Assembly: GCF_000374125.1 (NCBI RefSeq)
Contig: NZ_KB893649.1
Location: 144,759 to 208,758, forward strand
DNA length: 64,000 nt
DNA from: Niabella aurantiaca DSM 17617
GTDB lineage: Bacteria; Bacteroidota; Bacteroidia; Chitinophagales; Chitinophagaceae
Direction of reading: 5' to 3'
Shown here: piece after piece, positions 56,962-64,000 of the stretch
How the letters are laid out: each line of letters opens with the position of its first letter
How positions within the stretch are numbered: position 1 is the stretch's first letter
Position numbers and translations under genes: made by a program
The notes under the pieces: generated by a model
The model's input: the letters and a program-made list of their open reading frames with translations, nothing else
Database searches by the model: none
What the model was told of the DNA's origin: nothing

Positions 56962-59406
56962 ATGAAGAAATCAGTTCGGATTTTCTGGCGGATTTTTTTC
57001 CTTTTATTTGGCCTGGGCATTTTAACCGTTCTCCTGGCCAACTGGGGCGTATTTGGAAGAATGCCTTCGCTGGCGGAACTGGAGAACCCTGCCATCACCC
57101 AGGCTTCAGAGGTGCTGGCGGCAGATGGAACACTGATGGGCAAATATTACCTCCCCAATGGCAACCGTTCAATCATTAAATACAGGGATATTTCTCCCAA
57201 CGTAATCAATGCCCTGATCGCTACAGAAGATAAACGTTTTTATGATCATGCCGGCATCGACCTGAAGGGAACGCTGCGCGCTATCTTCCTGCTGGGAAAA
57301 GAAGGCGGGGGCAGCACCATTACCCAGCAGCTGGCCCTGGCCCTGTTTGCCCAGCGTGCCAGCAACAAAGCGGTAAGGGTGATCCAGAAATTAAAGGAAT
57401 GGATCATTTCAGTAAAGCTGGAACGCAATTTTACCAAAGAAGAGATCATTGCCCTTTATCTGAACGCGGTTCCTTTCAGTGATAACGTATACGGCATTCG
57501 TAACGCCTCCAGGACCTGGTTTAAGAAAGAGCCGGATCGTCTGAGTGTGGAAGAAGCGGCATTGCTGGTGGGTATGATCAACGGCCCGGGCATCTATAAC
57601 CCGAGAAGGAACCCCAAGCTGGCCATCGACCGCAGGAACACGGTGATCTCCCGTATGGTGGAGAACGGGAATCTGTCTGCAGCCGAAGGCGAACGATTAA
57701 TGGCCACCCCGATGACGCTGAACTATAAAAAGATGGACGAAAATACGGGGTACGCGCCCTACTTCCGGGACGTGCTGCGCGATGAGTTAAAGAGCATCCT
57801 CAAAGACCCGGGTCTGAAAAAGCCGGACGGCTCTTCTTACAGTCTCTATGAAGACGGGCTGAAGATCTATACCACCATCAACCCCCAGATGCAGCAGTAT
57901 GCGGAAGAGGCGGTCTATATGCAGGTACCCAACCTGCAGCGCGCACTGGTACGCCAGTCCTTCATAAAGAACGGATCTGTCTGGAAAGGCCATGAAAATG
58001 TGCTCCTCCGTGCAATGAAGGAAAGTGACCGCTGGAGAAGTATGGCCGATGACGGATTCTCCGATAAAGAGATCAAAGCCAGTTTTTACAAAAAAGTGCC
58101 CATGCACATTTTTGCCTGGAACGCCCATAAAGGGCGCGATACGGTAATGACCCCCTACGATTCCATTAAATACCACCGGACCATGGTGCAATCTGCCTTT
58201 ATGGTCATGGACCCTGTAACCGGTGAGGTAAAAGCCTGGGTGGGTGGCATCGATTTTAAGACCTATAAATACGATCACGTAAACCTCCGTACAAAGCGGC
58301 AGGTAGGGTCCACCATCAAACCCCTGCTGTATGCCCAGGCCATCGAAGAGCGGGGCATGACGCCCGAGTCCATGGTGCAGGACGTGCAGCAGAACTTTGG
58401 CAACGGGCAGCTGGTACCGGCAACCGGCAGAACCTGTACCGGCAGGACCATGACCATGGCCTCGGCGCTGGCCTGGTCCCGCAACTGTGCCACCGCTTAT
58501 ATTATGAAGCAGGTAGGCGCGGCCCAGTTTGCCAACTTCCTGCAGCGCATCAATATTCCCACGAAGGTAAAACCCTTCCCCTCCATTGCCCTGGGTGCCT
58601 GTGAACTTTCGCTTTTTGAAATGCTTTGGGGCTACTCTATTTTCGGAGGACGGGGCTTTTCTACCAAACCTTATTTTATCAGCCGAATTGAAGACCGCAA
58701 TGGCAATGTGATCAAACGCTTTGACTATAGTGTGAACCGGAAGGAAGCCATCAGCGAAGCAACGGCCTATACCATGAGCCGTATGATGCAGGGCATTGTT
58801 GACAAGGGAACCGCTGCAGGCCTGCGTGCCCGCCTGGGCGCCGCCGAAATGGCCGGCAAAACCGGTACCACCAATGACAACAGTGATGCCTGGTTCATGG
58901 GCTTTACCCCCCAGCTGCTGGGTGGCGTATGGGTAGGGTGCGACGACCGCTTTATCCGCAACGAGGGCCGCGGAGGCTTCGGCGGCCACGCGGCGCGGCC
59001 GATATGGGAAGCCTTCTTTAAAAAGGTATATGCCGATAAATCATTGGGCATTAACAGGGATGAAAAGTTCCCCGAACCGGCCACTATGGATAACGAGATG
59101 CTAAGCGCTGACCCTTCCCAATATGTGACTTCGGAGAACCCGGAACCAACGGCCGAAGGCGAAGATGCAGGGTTGGGTACCGAGCAGGATTACATGCAAA
59201 ATACCAATGAATACATCGGACCGGAATCCAAGCCGGTCACCGATGAGAGCAAAGGCCCCGCTAAGGATACCACCAAAAAAGAACCTCCCAAAGCGGTTCA
59301 GGGAAAACCCATCGGGTCTGCCGACCAGCCAAAAAAGAAAAAAGGATTCCTGGGAGGCCTCTTCAAGAAAAAAGATAAAAATAAAAAACAGGACCAGGAG
59401 AAATAG
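56962..59406 (+). CDS. Penicillin-binding protein 1A (GT51 transglycosylase plus transpeptidase)
   Basis: 814 residues. One membrane helix (about 9-28), then a GT51 domain with catalytic Glu89 in ATEDKRFYDHAGIDLKG and GGSTITQQLALALF. The transpeptidase domain carries S450-T-I-K453 (VGSTIKPLLYAQAIE), S506-R-N508 (AWSRNCATAYI) and K633-T-G (AGKTGTTNDNSDAWF). It polymerises and crosslinks peptidoglycan in the periplasm. The last 100 residues are a charged, low-complexity tail rich in Lys, Pro and Glu, common in Bacteroidota PBP1A. It is a single gene. Confidence 0.96.
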   Translation: MKKSVRIFWRIFFLLFGLGILTVLLANWGVFGRMPSLAELENPAITQASEVLAADGTLMGKYYLPNGNRSIIKYRDISPNVINALIATEDKRFYDHAGIDLKGTLRAIFLLGKEGGGSTITQQLALALFAQRASNKAVRVIQKLKEWIISVKLERNFTKEEIIALYLNAVPFSDNVYGIRNASRTWFKKEPDRLSVEEAALLVGMINGPGIYNPRRNPKLAIDRRNTVISRMVENGNLSAAEGERLMATPMTLNYKKMDENTGYAPYFRDVLRDELKSILKDPGLKKPDGSSYSLYEDGLKIYTTINPQMQQYAEEAVYMQVPNLQRALVRQSFIKNGSVWKGHENVLLRAMKESDRWRSMADDGFSDKEIKASFYKKVPMHIFAWNAHKGRDTVMTPYDSIKYHRTMVQSAFMVMDPVTGEVKAWVGGIDFKTYKYDHVNLRTKRQVGSTIKPLLYAQAIEERGMTPESMVQDVQQNFGNGQLVPATGRTCTGRTMTMASALAWSRNCATAYIMKQVGAAQFANFLQRINIPTKVKPFPSIALGACELSLFEMLWGYSIFGGRGFSTKPYFISRIEDRNGNVIKRFDYSVNRKEAISEATAYTMSRMMQGIVDKGTAAGLRARLGAAEMAGKTGTTNDNSDAWFMGFTPQLLGGVWVGCDDRFIRNEGRGGFGGHAARPIWEAFFKKVYADKSLGINRDEKFPEPATMDNEMLSADPSQYVTSENPEPTAEGEDAGLGTEQDYMQNTNEYIGPESKPVTDESKGPAKDTTKKEPPKAVQGKPIGSADQPKKKKGFLGGLFKKKDKNKKQDQEK

Positions 59407-59506
59407 CAGTCAGTGATCAGCCGTGTTATGCCGAAAAGTGTCGGTGTTTCTTTAAAATTTAAGGTCCCGGGTTAAATCCATTTAATACGCAGTGATCATC
59501 TGGTAA

Positions 59507-59562
59507 CTGATAGCAGAAGGCTGATGGCTGGCCGCTGACAACTGACAGCTAACAGCCGGTAG
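59507..59562. repeat. Heptamer array, consensus CTGACAG
   Basis: Eight 7-bp units in register: CTGATAG, CAGAAGG, CTGATGG, CTGGCCG, CTGACAA, CTGACAG, CTAACAG, CCGGTAG. It lies between the PBP1A and acyltransferase genes, 22 bp before a TATATTTG promoter box. Confidence 0.8.
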
Positions 59563-59584
59563 CGGTCTGACGCCTGAACTATCG

Positions 59585-59592
59585 TATATTTG
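59585..59592 (+). promoter_or_regulatory. TATATTTG promoter box
   Basis: A perfect TAnnTTTG box 32 nt before the ATG at 59625; no TTG at -33. Confidence 0.5.
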
Positions 59593-59624
59593 CGCATTAT
59601 TTTATTTAAAAATCGAATCATTAT

Positions 59625-60884
59625 ATGGCAGACATTTTTGAGCGGCTATTAAAAAATTACGGACCCATTGGTCAACACCGGGAGAGAGCCCACGGTTATT
59701 TTGCATTTCCGAAACTTGAAGGAGCCATCGGCAGTGTGATGAAGTTCCGGGGAAATGATGTGATCGTTTGGAGCCTGAACAATTACCTGGGGCTGGCCAA
59801 TCACCCGGAAATAAGAAAGGCCGATGCTGATGGCGCCGCTCAATATGGACTTGCACTGCCCATGGGCGCCCGGATGATGAGCGGCAACTCCAACCTGCAT
59901 GAGCAACTGGAAGCCGAGCTGGCCGCCTTTGTAAGTAAGGAAGATGCTGTTTTGCTGAATTTCGGCTACCAGGGCATGGTGAGCATCATCGATGTTCTTT
60001 GCAGCCGGCATGATGTGATCGTTTATGATGCGGAAAGCCATGCCTGTATCATCGACGGGCTAAGGCTGCACCCAGGGCACCGTTTTGTTTTTAAGCACAA
60101 CAATATTGAAGACTTTGAAAAACAAATGGAACGCGCCACTGCGCTGGTCGAAAAACAAAAATCAGGCGGGATCCTTGTGATCACCGAAGGCGTTTTTGGT
60201 ATGGCTGGTGATCAGGGCAAGCTAAAAGAAATTACCGCCCTGAAGCAAAAATACAGCTTCCGGTTATTGGTAGACGATGCACACGGATTTGGAACCCTGG
60301 GCAAAACAGGCGCCGGTGCCGGGGAAGAGCAAGGGGTTCAGGACCTGATCGATATTTATTTTTCAACTTTTGCAAAATCAATGGCTTCCATCGGGGCCTT
60401 TGTTGCCGGCGACCGTAAGATCATTGATTATATCCGCTACAATATCCGCAGCCAGATCTTTGCCAAAAGCCTGCCTATGCCTTTGGTAGTAGGCAACCTC
60501 AAGCGACTGGAACTTCTGCGTACAAGACCCGAGTTAAAAGAAAAACTCTGGGACGTGGCATTAAAATTACAGAACGGCTTAAAAGAAAGGGGATTTGATA
60601 TCGGTACTACAGACTCGGTAGTAACACCGATCTACATGAAAGGGGGCGTCGAAGAGGCTACCGCTATGGTAATGGATCTGCGGGAAAACTACCGCATTTT
60701 CTGCTCCATTGTAGTATATCCCGTCATACCTAAAGGTCATATCATCTATCGGCTGATACCAACCGCCAGCCACACAGACGCTGACATTGAAGCCACTTTA
60801 GAGGCTTTCTCCGCCGTAAAGGAAAAATTAGATATCGGGGCCTATAAAACAAACGCCATCCCGGATATGGCAGAACGGTCATAA
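59625..60884 (+). CDS. Alpha-oxoamine synthase, probably cysteate or serine fatty acyltransferase
   Basis: 419 residues, PLP fold type I. The family (serine palmitoyltransferase, KBL, BioF, CFAT) condenses an amino acid with acyl-CoA or acyl-ACP. Motifs: SLNNYLGLANHPEIRK, YGLALPMGARMMSGNS, LLVDDAHGFGTLG (Asp/His) and the PLP Lys251 in YFSTFAKSMASIGAFV. The N-terminal MADIFERLLKNYGPIGQHRE and the PMGARMMSG motif resemble the group that includes cysteate acyltransferases more than BioF. With a ComA gene nearby, sulfonolipid (capnine) synthesis is plausible; serine palmitoyltransferase is the alternative. Confidence 0.85.
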   Translation: MADIFERLLKNYGPIGQHRERAHGYFAFPKLEGAIGSVMKFRGNDVIVWSLNNYLGLANHPEIRKADADGAAQYGLALPMGARMMSGNSNLHEQLEAELAAFVSKEDAVLLNFGYQGMVSIIDVLCSRHDVIVYDAESHACIIDGLRLHPGHRFVFKHNNIEDFEKQMERATALVEKQKSGGILVITEGVFGMAGDQGKLKEITALKQKYSFRLLVDDAHGFGTLGKTGAGAGEEQGVQDLIDIYFSTFAKSMASIGAFVAGDRKIIDYIRYNIRSQIFAKSLPMPLVVGNLKRLELLRTRPELKEKLWDVALKLQNGLKERGFDIGTTDSVVTPIYMKGGVEEATAMVMDLRENYRIFCSIVVYPVIPKGHIIYRLIPTASHTDADIEATLEAFSAVKEKLDIGAYKTNAIPDMAERS

Positions 60885-60967
60885 AGAGACTTTTTTAAAA
60901 AAGGAGTCTGCAATCAACGTCTTTGCCGGGTTTGCCCTTTGCGGTGCAAACGCAACGAGGTAATGAC

Positions 60968-61486
60968 CTTAGAAGCTGTTCACATATAGTTTCTTGAATT
61001 GCCGGCAGGGCAGAGAACCGGTAGAAAGGCGTTTTAGTCGCCCCTTTTTTAATTAGCAGGGGAAGGGGCCGTGAATATTCAAAACCACTAAGAAACTGTT
61101 TAAAAACAACATTTTGATGCTCCCTATAAGCGCCATCCGGCGCGTTGTTGTCATTAAAGCCGCGCTTTAGCACGGCTTTAATGAAGCCGTAATTTCATAA
61201 GTGCCATCGGCACGGATCATCATGCCCCGAGCCCATGGCTCTCTGTTGCTCTTTGGGACGTATAAACGGGTTGAAACCCGTTCTTGCCGGATCTTTCGAG
61301 GCCATGCCTCTTTTGCTAAAATGATCGTTGAACCCCTTTTTTACAGATGGCCGGCTACAGCGATTGCCTAAGTAGAGACGATAAAAAGCTGGTACCTTTT
61401 AATGGTTATACGGATTCTCCCGGATCGTTTTTAAACAGCTTCTAAGAGATTAAGAAACACAAGGAGCTTAATGTCTTAGTGGTTTT
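60968..61486. mobile_element. Non-coding, hairpin-rich element bounded by inverted repeats
   Basis: No ORF codes. Nested inverted repeats bound it: 61081-61092 with 61475-61486 (12 bp) and 61096-61107 with 61427-61438 (12 bp). A third pair is 60968-60980 with 61434-61446 (13 bp, CTTAGAAGCTGTT). Between them lie six hairpins: 61130-61143, 61152-61183 (11-bp stem), 61201-61213, 61229-61241, 61265-61282 and 61298-61310, four with a CAT or ATC loop. It looks like a MITE-like or REP-like element; no transposase is present. Confidence 0.65.
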
Positions 61487-61597
61487 TTGATAAAAATGCA
61501 TATTGCAACTGTTTTTCAGGGTCAGGATAATGGGAAAACCGGCCAGACGGGTTTTTATGGCCATTTGCATTCCTCCTTTTTTCCGGGGACCGCATAT

Positions 61598-61624
61598 ACA
61601 AAAGGCTGCCCTTACGGACAGCCT
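61598..61624 (-). terminator. Terminator of the small secreted protein gene
   Basis: AGGCTG at 61603-61608 pairs with CAGCCT at 61619-61624, with inner CC-GG pairs and one bulge; four T follow on the minus strand. It starts 29 nt after the stop codon. Confidence 0.55.
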
Positions 61625-61652
61625 CTGCATTCTTATACCGATTACTTACTGG

Positions 61653-62048
61653 TTATTTCACTTCATCTACTACAACAACTTCAACGGTCTTCGCTTTTCT
61701 GCTTACATTATATACTTTAACGTTGTTGTTCTTAACGTCGCTTACTTCAAAAGTCAGCCTTACGCTTGCCGGCAACGGAGTATCGAACTGGTAGTTACGT
61801 ACGATCTTGGAACCTGAAACAGTTTCTCTGTAGAGCAACTCACCGGCTTCATCTTTGATGGCAACGGCATAGGTTCCTTTGTTCAGATTGTTTAAACGCA
61901 GCTGGTAAATAGGCAGCTCCGTAGTAGCATTGTTGATGTACTTTAATTCAACGGGATTGTCAACATTGTCATTTGCAATAGCGGTAGTTGCAGAAACAGT
62001 AGTGGCAAAAATTGCCGCGATAACGATTGATAATACTTTTGATTTCAT
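61653..62048 (-). CDS. Small secreted protein, DUF3244-like
   Basis: 131 residues. A signal peptide (MKSKVLSIVIAAIFATTVSA) is followed by a beta-rich domain (LPIYQLRLNNLNKGTYAVAI, ELLYRETVSGSKIVRNYQFD, VRLTFEVSDVKNNNVKVYNV). It resembles small periplasmic beta-sandwich proteins of Bacteroidota annotated DUF3244 or unknown. It lacks a sorting-signal domain. It is a single gene with a terminator at 61598. Confidence 0.7.
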   Translation of the reverse strand: MKSKVLSIVIAAIFATTVSATTAIANDNVDNPVELKYINNATTELPIYQLRLNNLNKGTYAVAIKDEAGELLYRETVSGSKIVRNYQFDTPLPASVRLTFEVSDVKNNNVKVYNVSRKAKTVEVVVVDEVK

Positions 62049-62729
62049 GGTAATTTGTTTTATGATTTTTAATTAAGGTTTGTTCTTTTTATTTAATATA
62101 AATGTTCGTTGTTGTGATGGTATTGGAAAACAACACCCCCAACTTATATGCTGCACTGGCAGCCCTGGTTAATAAAGTTTTCATTTTTACGTCTCCTTTT
62201 GTTTTCTTTTTACAATATTTTTTATCATCGGTCCACATCGCCGGGCGGCAAACAAAAACGAGACAAGCGAATCATGGTTGCTGAGCTCAAATCTGGTGAC
62301 CCTGTATCTGCACCATTTTTAAATTGATAACACAAAGCTACGGGCTGTAAAACGCGGAATAAAACCAATATTTGAAGGTCCACAGGGTGGTTAGCCACAG
62401 GTTACTCAATACAAATAATTACAAACCAATTAATTACAAAAATCCCCGCCATGATATCCAAAGAAAAATAAAGATCCGGAATCTACGGTGGCCAATGGCT
62501 GCATAGCATCTTTCCTCCCGTTACAAACGGTTCTTTTATACAGCAAACCGGAATGCGCCGTTCACAGAGGTGTATAATATTTTCCAGATTTTCTGAAGAC
62601 AAGAGCCCGGGCGGTCAGCCGTGTGTTGCACCTGCCACCTGAGAAATAAAAATGTTTTGCCTCTCATAGATTGTTTTTTCCTCATACGACGGATTTACTG
62701 TATCTTACGGCGCCGAAACATATTAAACC
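62049..62729. other. Gene-free stretch of 681 bp
   Basis: Upstream of both divergent genes. A plus frame (62102-62284) shows no family resemblance. AT-rich DNA is seen, but no clear hairpin, repeat array or perfect promoter box. It could hold a small RNA, but nothing in the sequence supports one. Confidence 0.5.
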
Positions 62730-63557
62730 ATGCTCAAGCATAAGACCTCTGTTCTCTTTGTTAATAATTCTGGCAAAGAAAAAAAAGCGATCCAGGTTCC
62801 AACCGCACTGCTCTTATCATGGCGGAAATATCTGATTGGTTTTATTGCGGTCATACTGCTTTTGTGCGCTACCATCTGTTTTATCATTTTTAAAAAAACA
62901 AGCAACTTTTATTCTGTTTTCTATAAAACCCGGCTGGAACACGCCAATCGCATCAAGAATGAGATCAATGTAGAAAAAGTAAAAGCATCGTTTAAATCGA
63001 TCGATCAGCAAATGAAGCAGATCAATCATCTTCTTGGAGAAAGGGGGCTATCCAAACTTGCCCTGGAAAACGCAGGCGGGCCGGAAGAATTTGACATTAC
63101 GGACATAAACGAGGTCGCTTCTTTTTACGAGAACGAGCTGCATAAAGCAGCAGATGTGATCCGGGAAACGCCCATCGGAAGACCACATTTCGGAGAACAG
63201 ACATCCGGCTTCGGACACCGCTACAACCCTTTTGGAAGCGGGTCGGTCGAAAGTCATAGCGGCCTCGACTTCCGGGGTACGATCGGGGAAACCGTAAAAA
63301 CAACTGCCGACGGTGTGGTTGCGTTCGCGGGAGTAAAGGGTGGTTACGGGAATTGTGTGATCGTACAACACAAAAACGGGTTCCAGACACTCTACGGGCA
63401 CCTGTCCAAAATCAGTGTAAAACCTCATCAAAAAATAAACTCCGGAGACAAGATCGGGGAAGTGGGCAGCACCGGAAGAAGTACCGGCCCCCACTTACAT
63501 TACGAGATACTGATAAACGGAGTACGGACAGACCCCTCCCGCTTTACAAAACTATAA
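62730..63557 (+). CDS. M23 (LytM-type) peptidoglycan endopeptidase
   Basis: 275 residues. One membrane helix (about 34-54), a coiled coil (about 65-105), then the M23 domain. The zinc ligands are His176 and Asp180 (SHSGLDFRG) and His257 (GPHLHYEIL), with His255 and His224 (LYGHLS) as the catalytic histidines. It cuts peptide crosslinks in the cell wall. The bactofilin gene follows 4 bp downstream; in other bacteria such pairs act together in cell shape, with the bactofilin holding the peptidase in place. Confidence 0.94.
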   Translation: MLKHKTSVLFVNNSGKEKKAIQVPTALLLSWRKYLIGFIAVILLLCATICFIIFKKTSNFYSVFYKTRLEHANRIKNEINVEKVKASFKSIDQQMKQINHLLGERGLSKLALENAGGPEEFDITDINEVASFYENELHKAADVIRETPIGRPHFGEQTSGFGHRYNPFGSGSVESHSGLDFRGTIGETVKTTADGVVAFAGVKGGYGNCVIVQHKNGFQTLYGHLSKISVKPHQKINSGDKIGEVGSTGRSTGPHLHYEILINGVRTDPSRFTKL

Positions 63558-63561
63558 AGCC

Positions 63562-63996
63562 ATGTTTAATAAGAATACCCCCAAAGACAAAAAAACGAAT
63601 TTGGATAACATCACCATCAATACCGTGATCGACGAAGGCATGCTGATAACCGGAAATATTTCCGGTGAGGGGGCCATAAGGATCGATGGAAAAGTTGAAG
63701 GCAATATCGATCTCAAAGAAGGCATTATCCTGGGCGAAAAGTCGGAAGTTACCGGCTCGGTAAAGAGCAATATCATTGTTGTTCACGGAAAGCTGTACGG
63801 GAACCTGAACTGCCGCTACCTCTACATCAAAAGCACCGGCCTGATTGACGGGGATATTGAAGTGGGCGCCTTTGAGGTAGAACTGGGAGGCAAATACAAT
63901 GGAACACTTAAAATGCAGGATCACGAAGCGCAAAGCAACGGAACACCCAAATCTAAAAAAGCAGTCTTGGAGGGAGAAGCCCTGCTGTCCAAGTAG
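63562..63996 (+). CDS. Bactofilin (DUF583/CcmA family)
   Basis: 144 residues, with a central beta-helix (about 25-120) of regular hydrophobic-Gly steps: DEGMLITGNISGEGAIRIDG, KVEGNIDLKEGIILGEKSEV, KLYGNLNCRYLYIKSTGLID, and short disordered ends. Bactofilins polymerise without nucleotides into filaments bound to the inner membrane. The start is 4 bp after the M23 peptidase stop, so they share a transcript. The stop at 63994-63996 lies just inside the window edge. Confidence 0.95.
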   Translation: MFNKNTPKDKKTNLDNITINTVIDEGMLITGNISGEGAIRIDGKVEGNIDLKEGIILGEKSEVTGSVKSNIIVVHGKLYGNLNCRYLYIKSTGLIDGDIEVGAFEVELGGKYNGTLKMQDHEAQSNGTPKSKKAVLEGEALLSK

Positions 63997-64000
63997 ACAA

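Noticed and set aside
57787-58989. A 400-residue open frame antisense to PBP1A
   Set aside because: PBP1A is certain on the other strand with all catalytic motifs; long antisense frames arise from its codon composition.
62102-62284. Plus-strand 60-residue open frame
   Set aside because: No motif and no promoter; the surrounding 681 bp show no coding signal.

Overview
The window looks like a chromosome segment of a Bacteroidota bacterium, most likely family Chitinophagaceae (inference from gene content, not from a marker tree). The signs are Bacteroidota-type promoters (TAnnTTTG boxes), weak Shine-Dalgarno sites, a Bacteroidota cbb3 oxidase locus, SPT-like acyltransferase and ComA genes, a DUF6266 protein and many secreted peptidases and glycosidases. 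No tRNA, rRNA, CRISPR array or intact insertion sequence was seen.

Layout. 1-6517: a partial dihydrofolate-reductase-family gene divergent from a GlxA-type regulator, an alpha/beta hydrolase lipoprotein, RtcB RNA ligase and a dipeptidyl peptidase IV. 6518-12318: an accessory region with two small unknown genes, a HEPN protein that seems to have lost its N-terminal domain, a two-gene cassette whose upstream gene fuses a Panacea-like domain to DUF488, a DUF6266 protein behind two striking tandem arrays (11-bp then 10-bp period), two small membrane proteins and degenerate 9-bp-periodic repeats. 12432-20297: a GH109-like oxidoreductase/glycosidase, a LacZ-type beta-galactosidase and an M16 peptidase. 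20372-25984: rsmI, purS, pssA and a conserved neighbour, a TPR lipoprotein and thrC. 26097-29770: thrB and thrA, preceded by a Thr-rich leader peptide and a terminator-like hairpin, so thrABC is probably attenuated.

29771-38951: an OmpA-family lipoprotein, a Tat-exported phospholipase C, and a compact operon ccoN - ccoO (two heme c motifs) - two small membrane proteins - truncated hemoglobin. An Rrf2 regulator with three clustered cysteines lies upstream, divergent from a YeaO-like DUF488 gene, with a perfect 12-bp-arm palindrome in the shared intergenic space and a related site before ccoN. 39058-42039: a large secreted glycosidase-like protein. 42300-44641: rplK-rplA-rplJ-rplL, without the usual secE-nusG before it and rpoBC after it, and with a short hairpin ahead of every gene.

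45176-55174: an MsbA-like ABC exporter followed by an AT-rich surface-polysaccharide cluster (TylF-like methyltransferase, five glycosyltransferase-type genes, a JmjC-like cupin). 55247-60884: aroE overlapping a ComA (phosphosulfolactate synthase) gene, PBP1A and an alpha-oxoamine synthase resembling cysteate fatty acyltransferase, which suggests sulfonolipid synthesis. 60885-61640: a hairpin-rich element inside nested inverted repeats. The window ends with a small secreted protein and an M23 peptidase-bactofilin pair.

The most unusual features are intergenic: heptamer-period arrays at four intergenic regions whose unit sequences differ but whose period is always 7 bp, the 11/10-bp arrays, the 9-bp blocks and the hairpin cluster.
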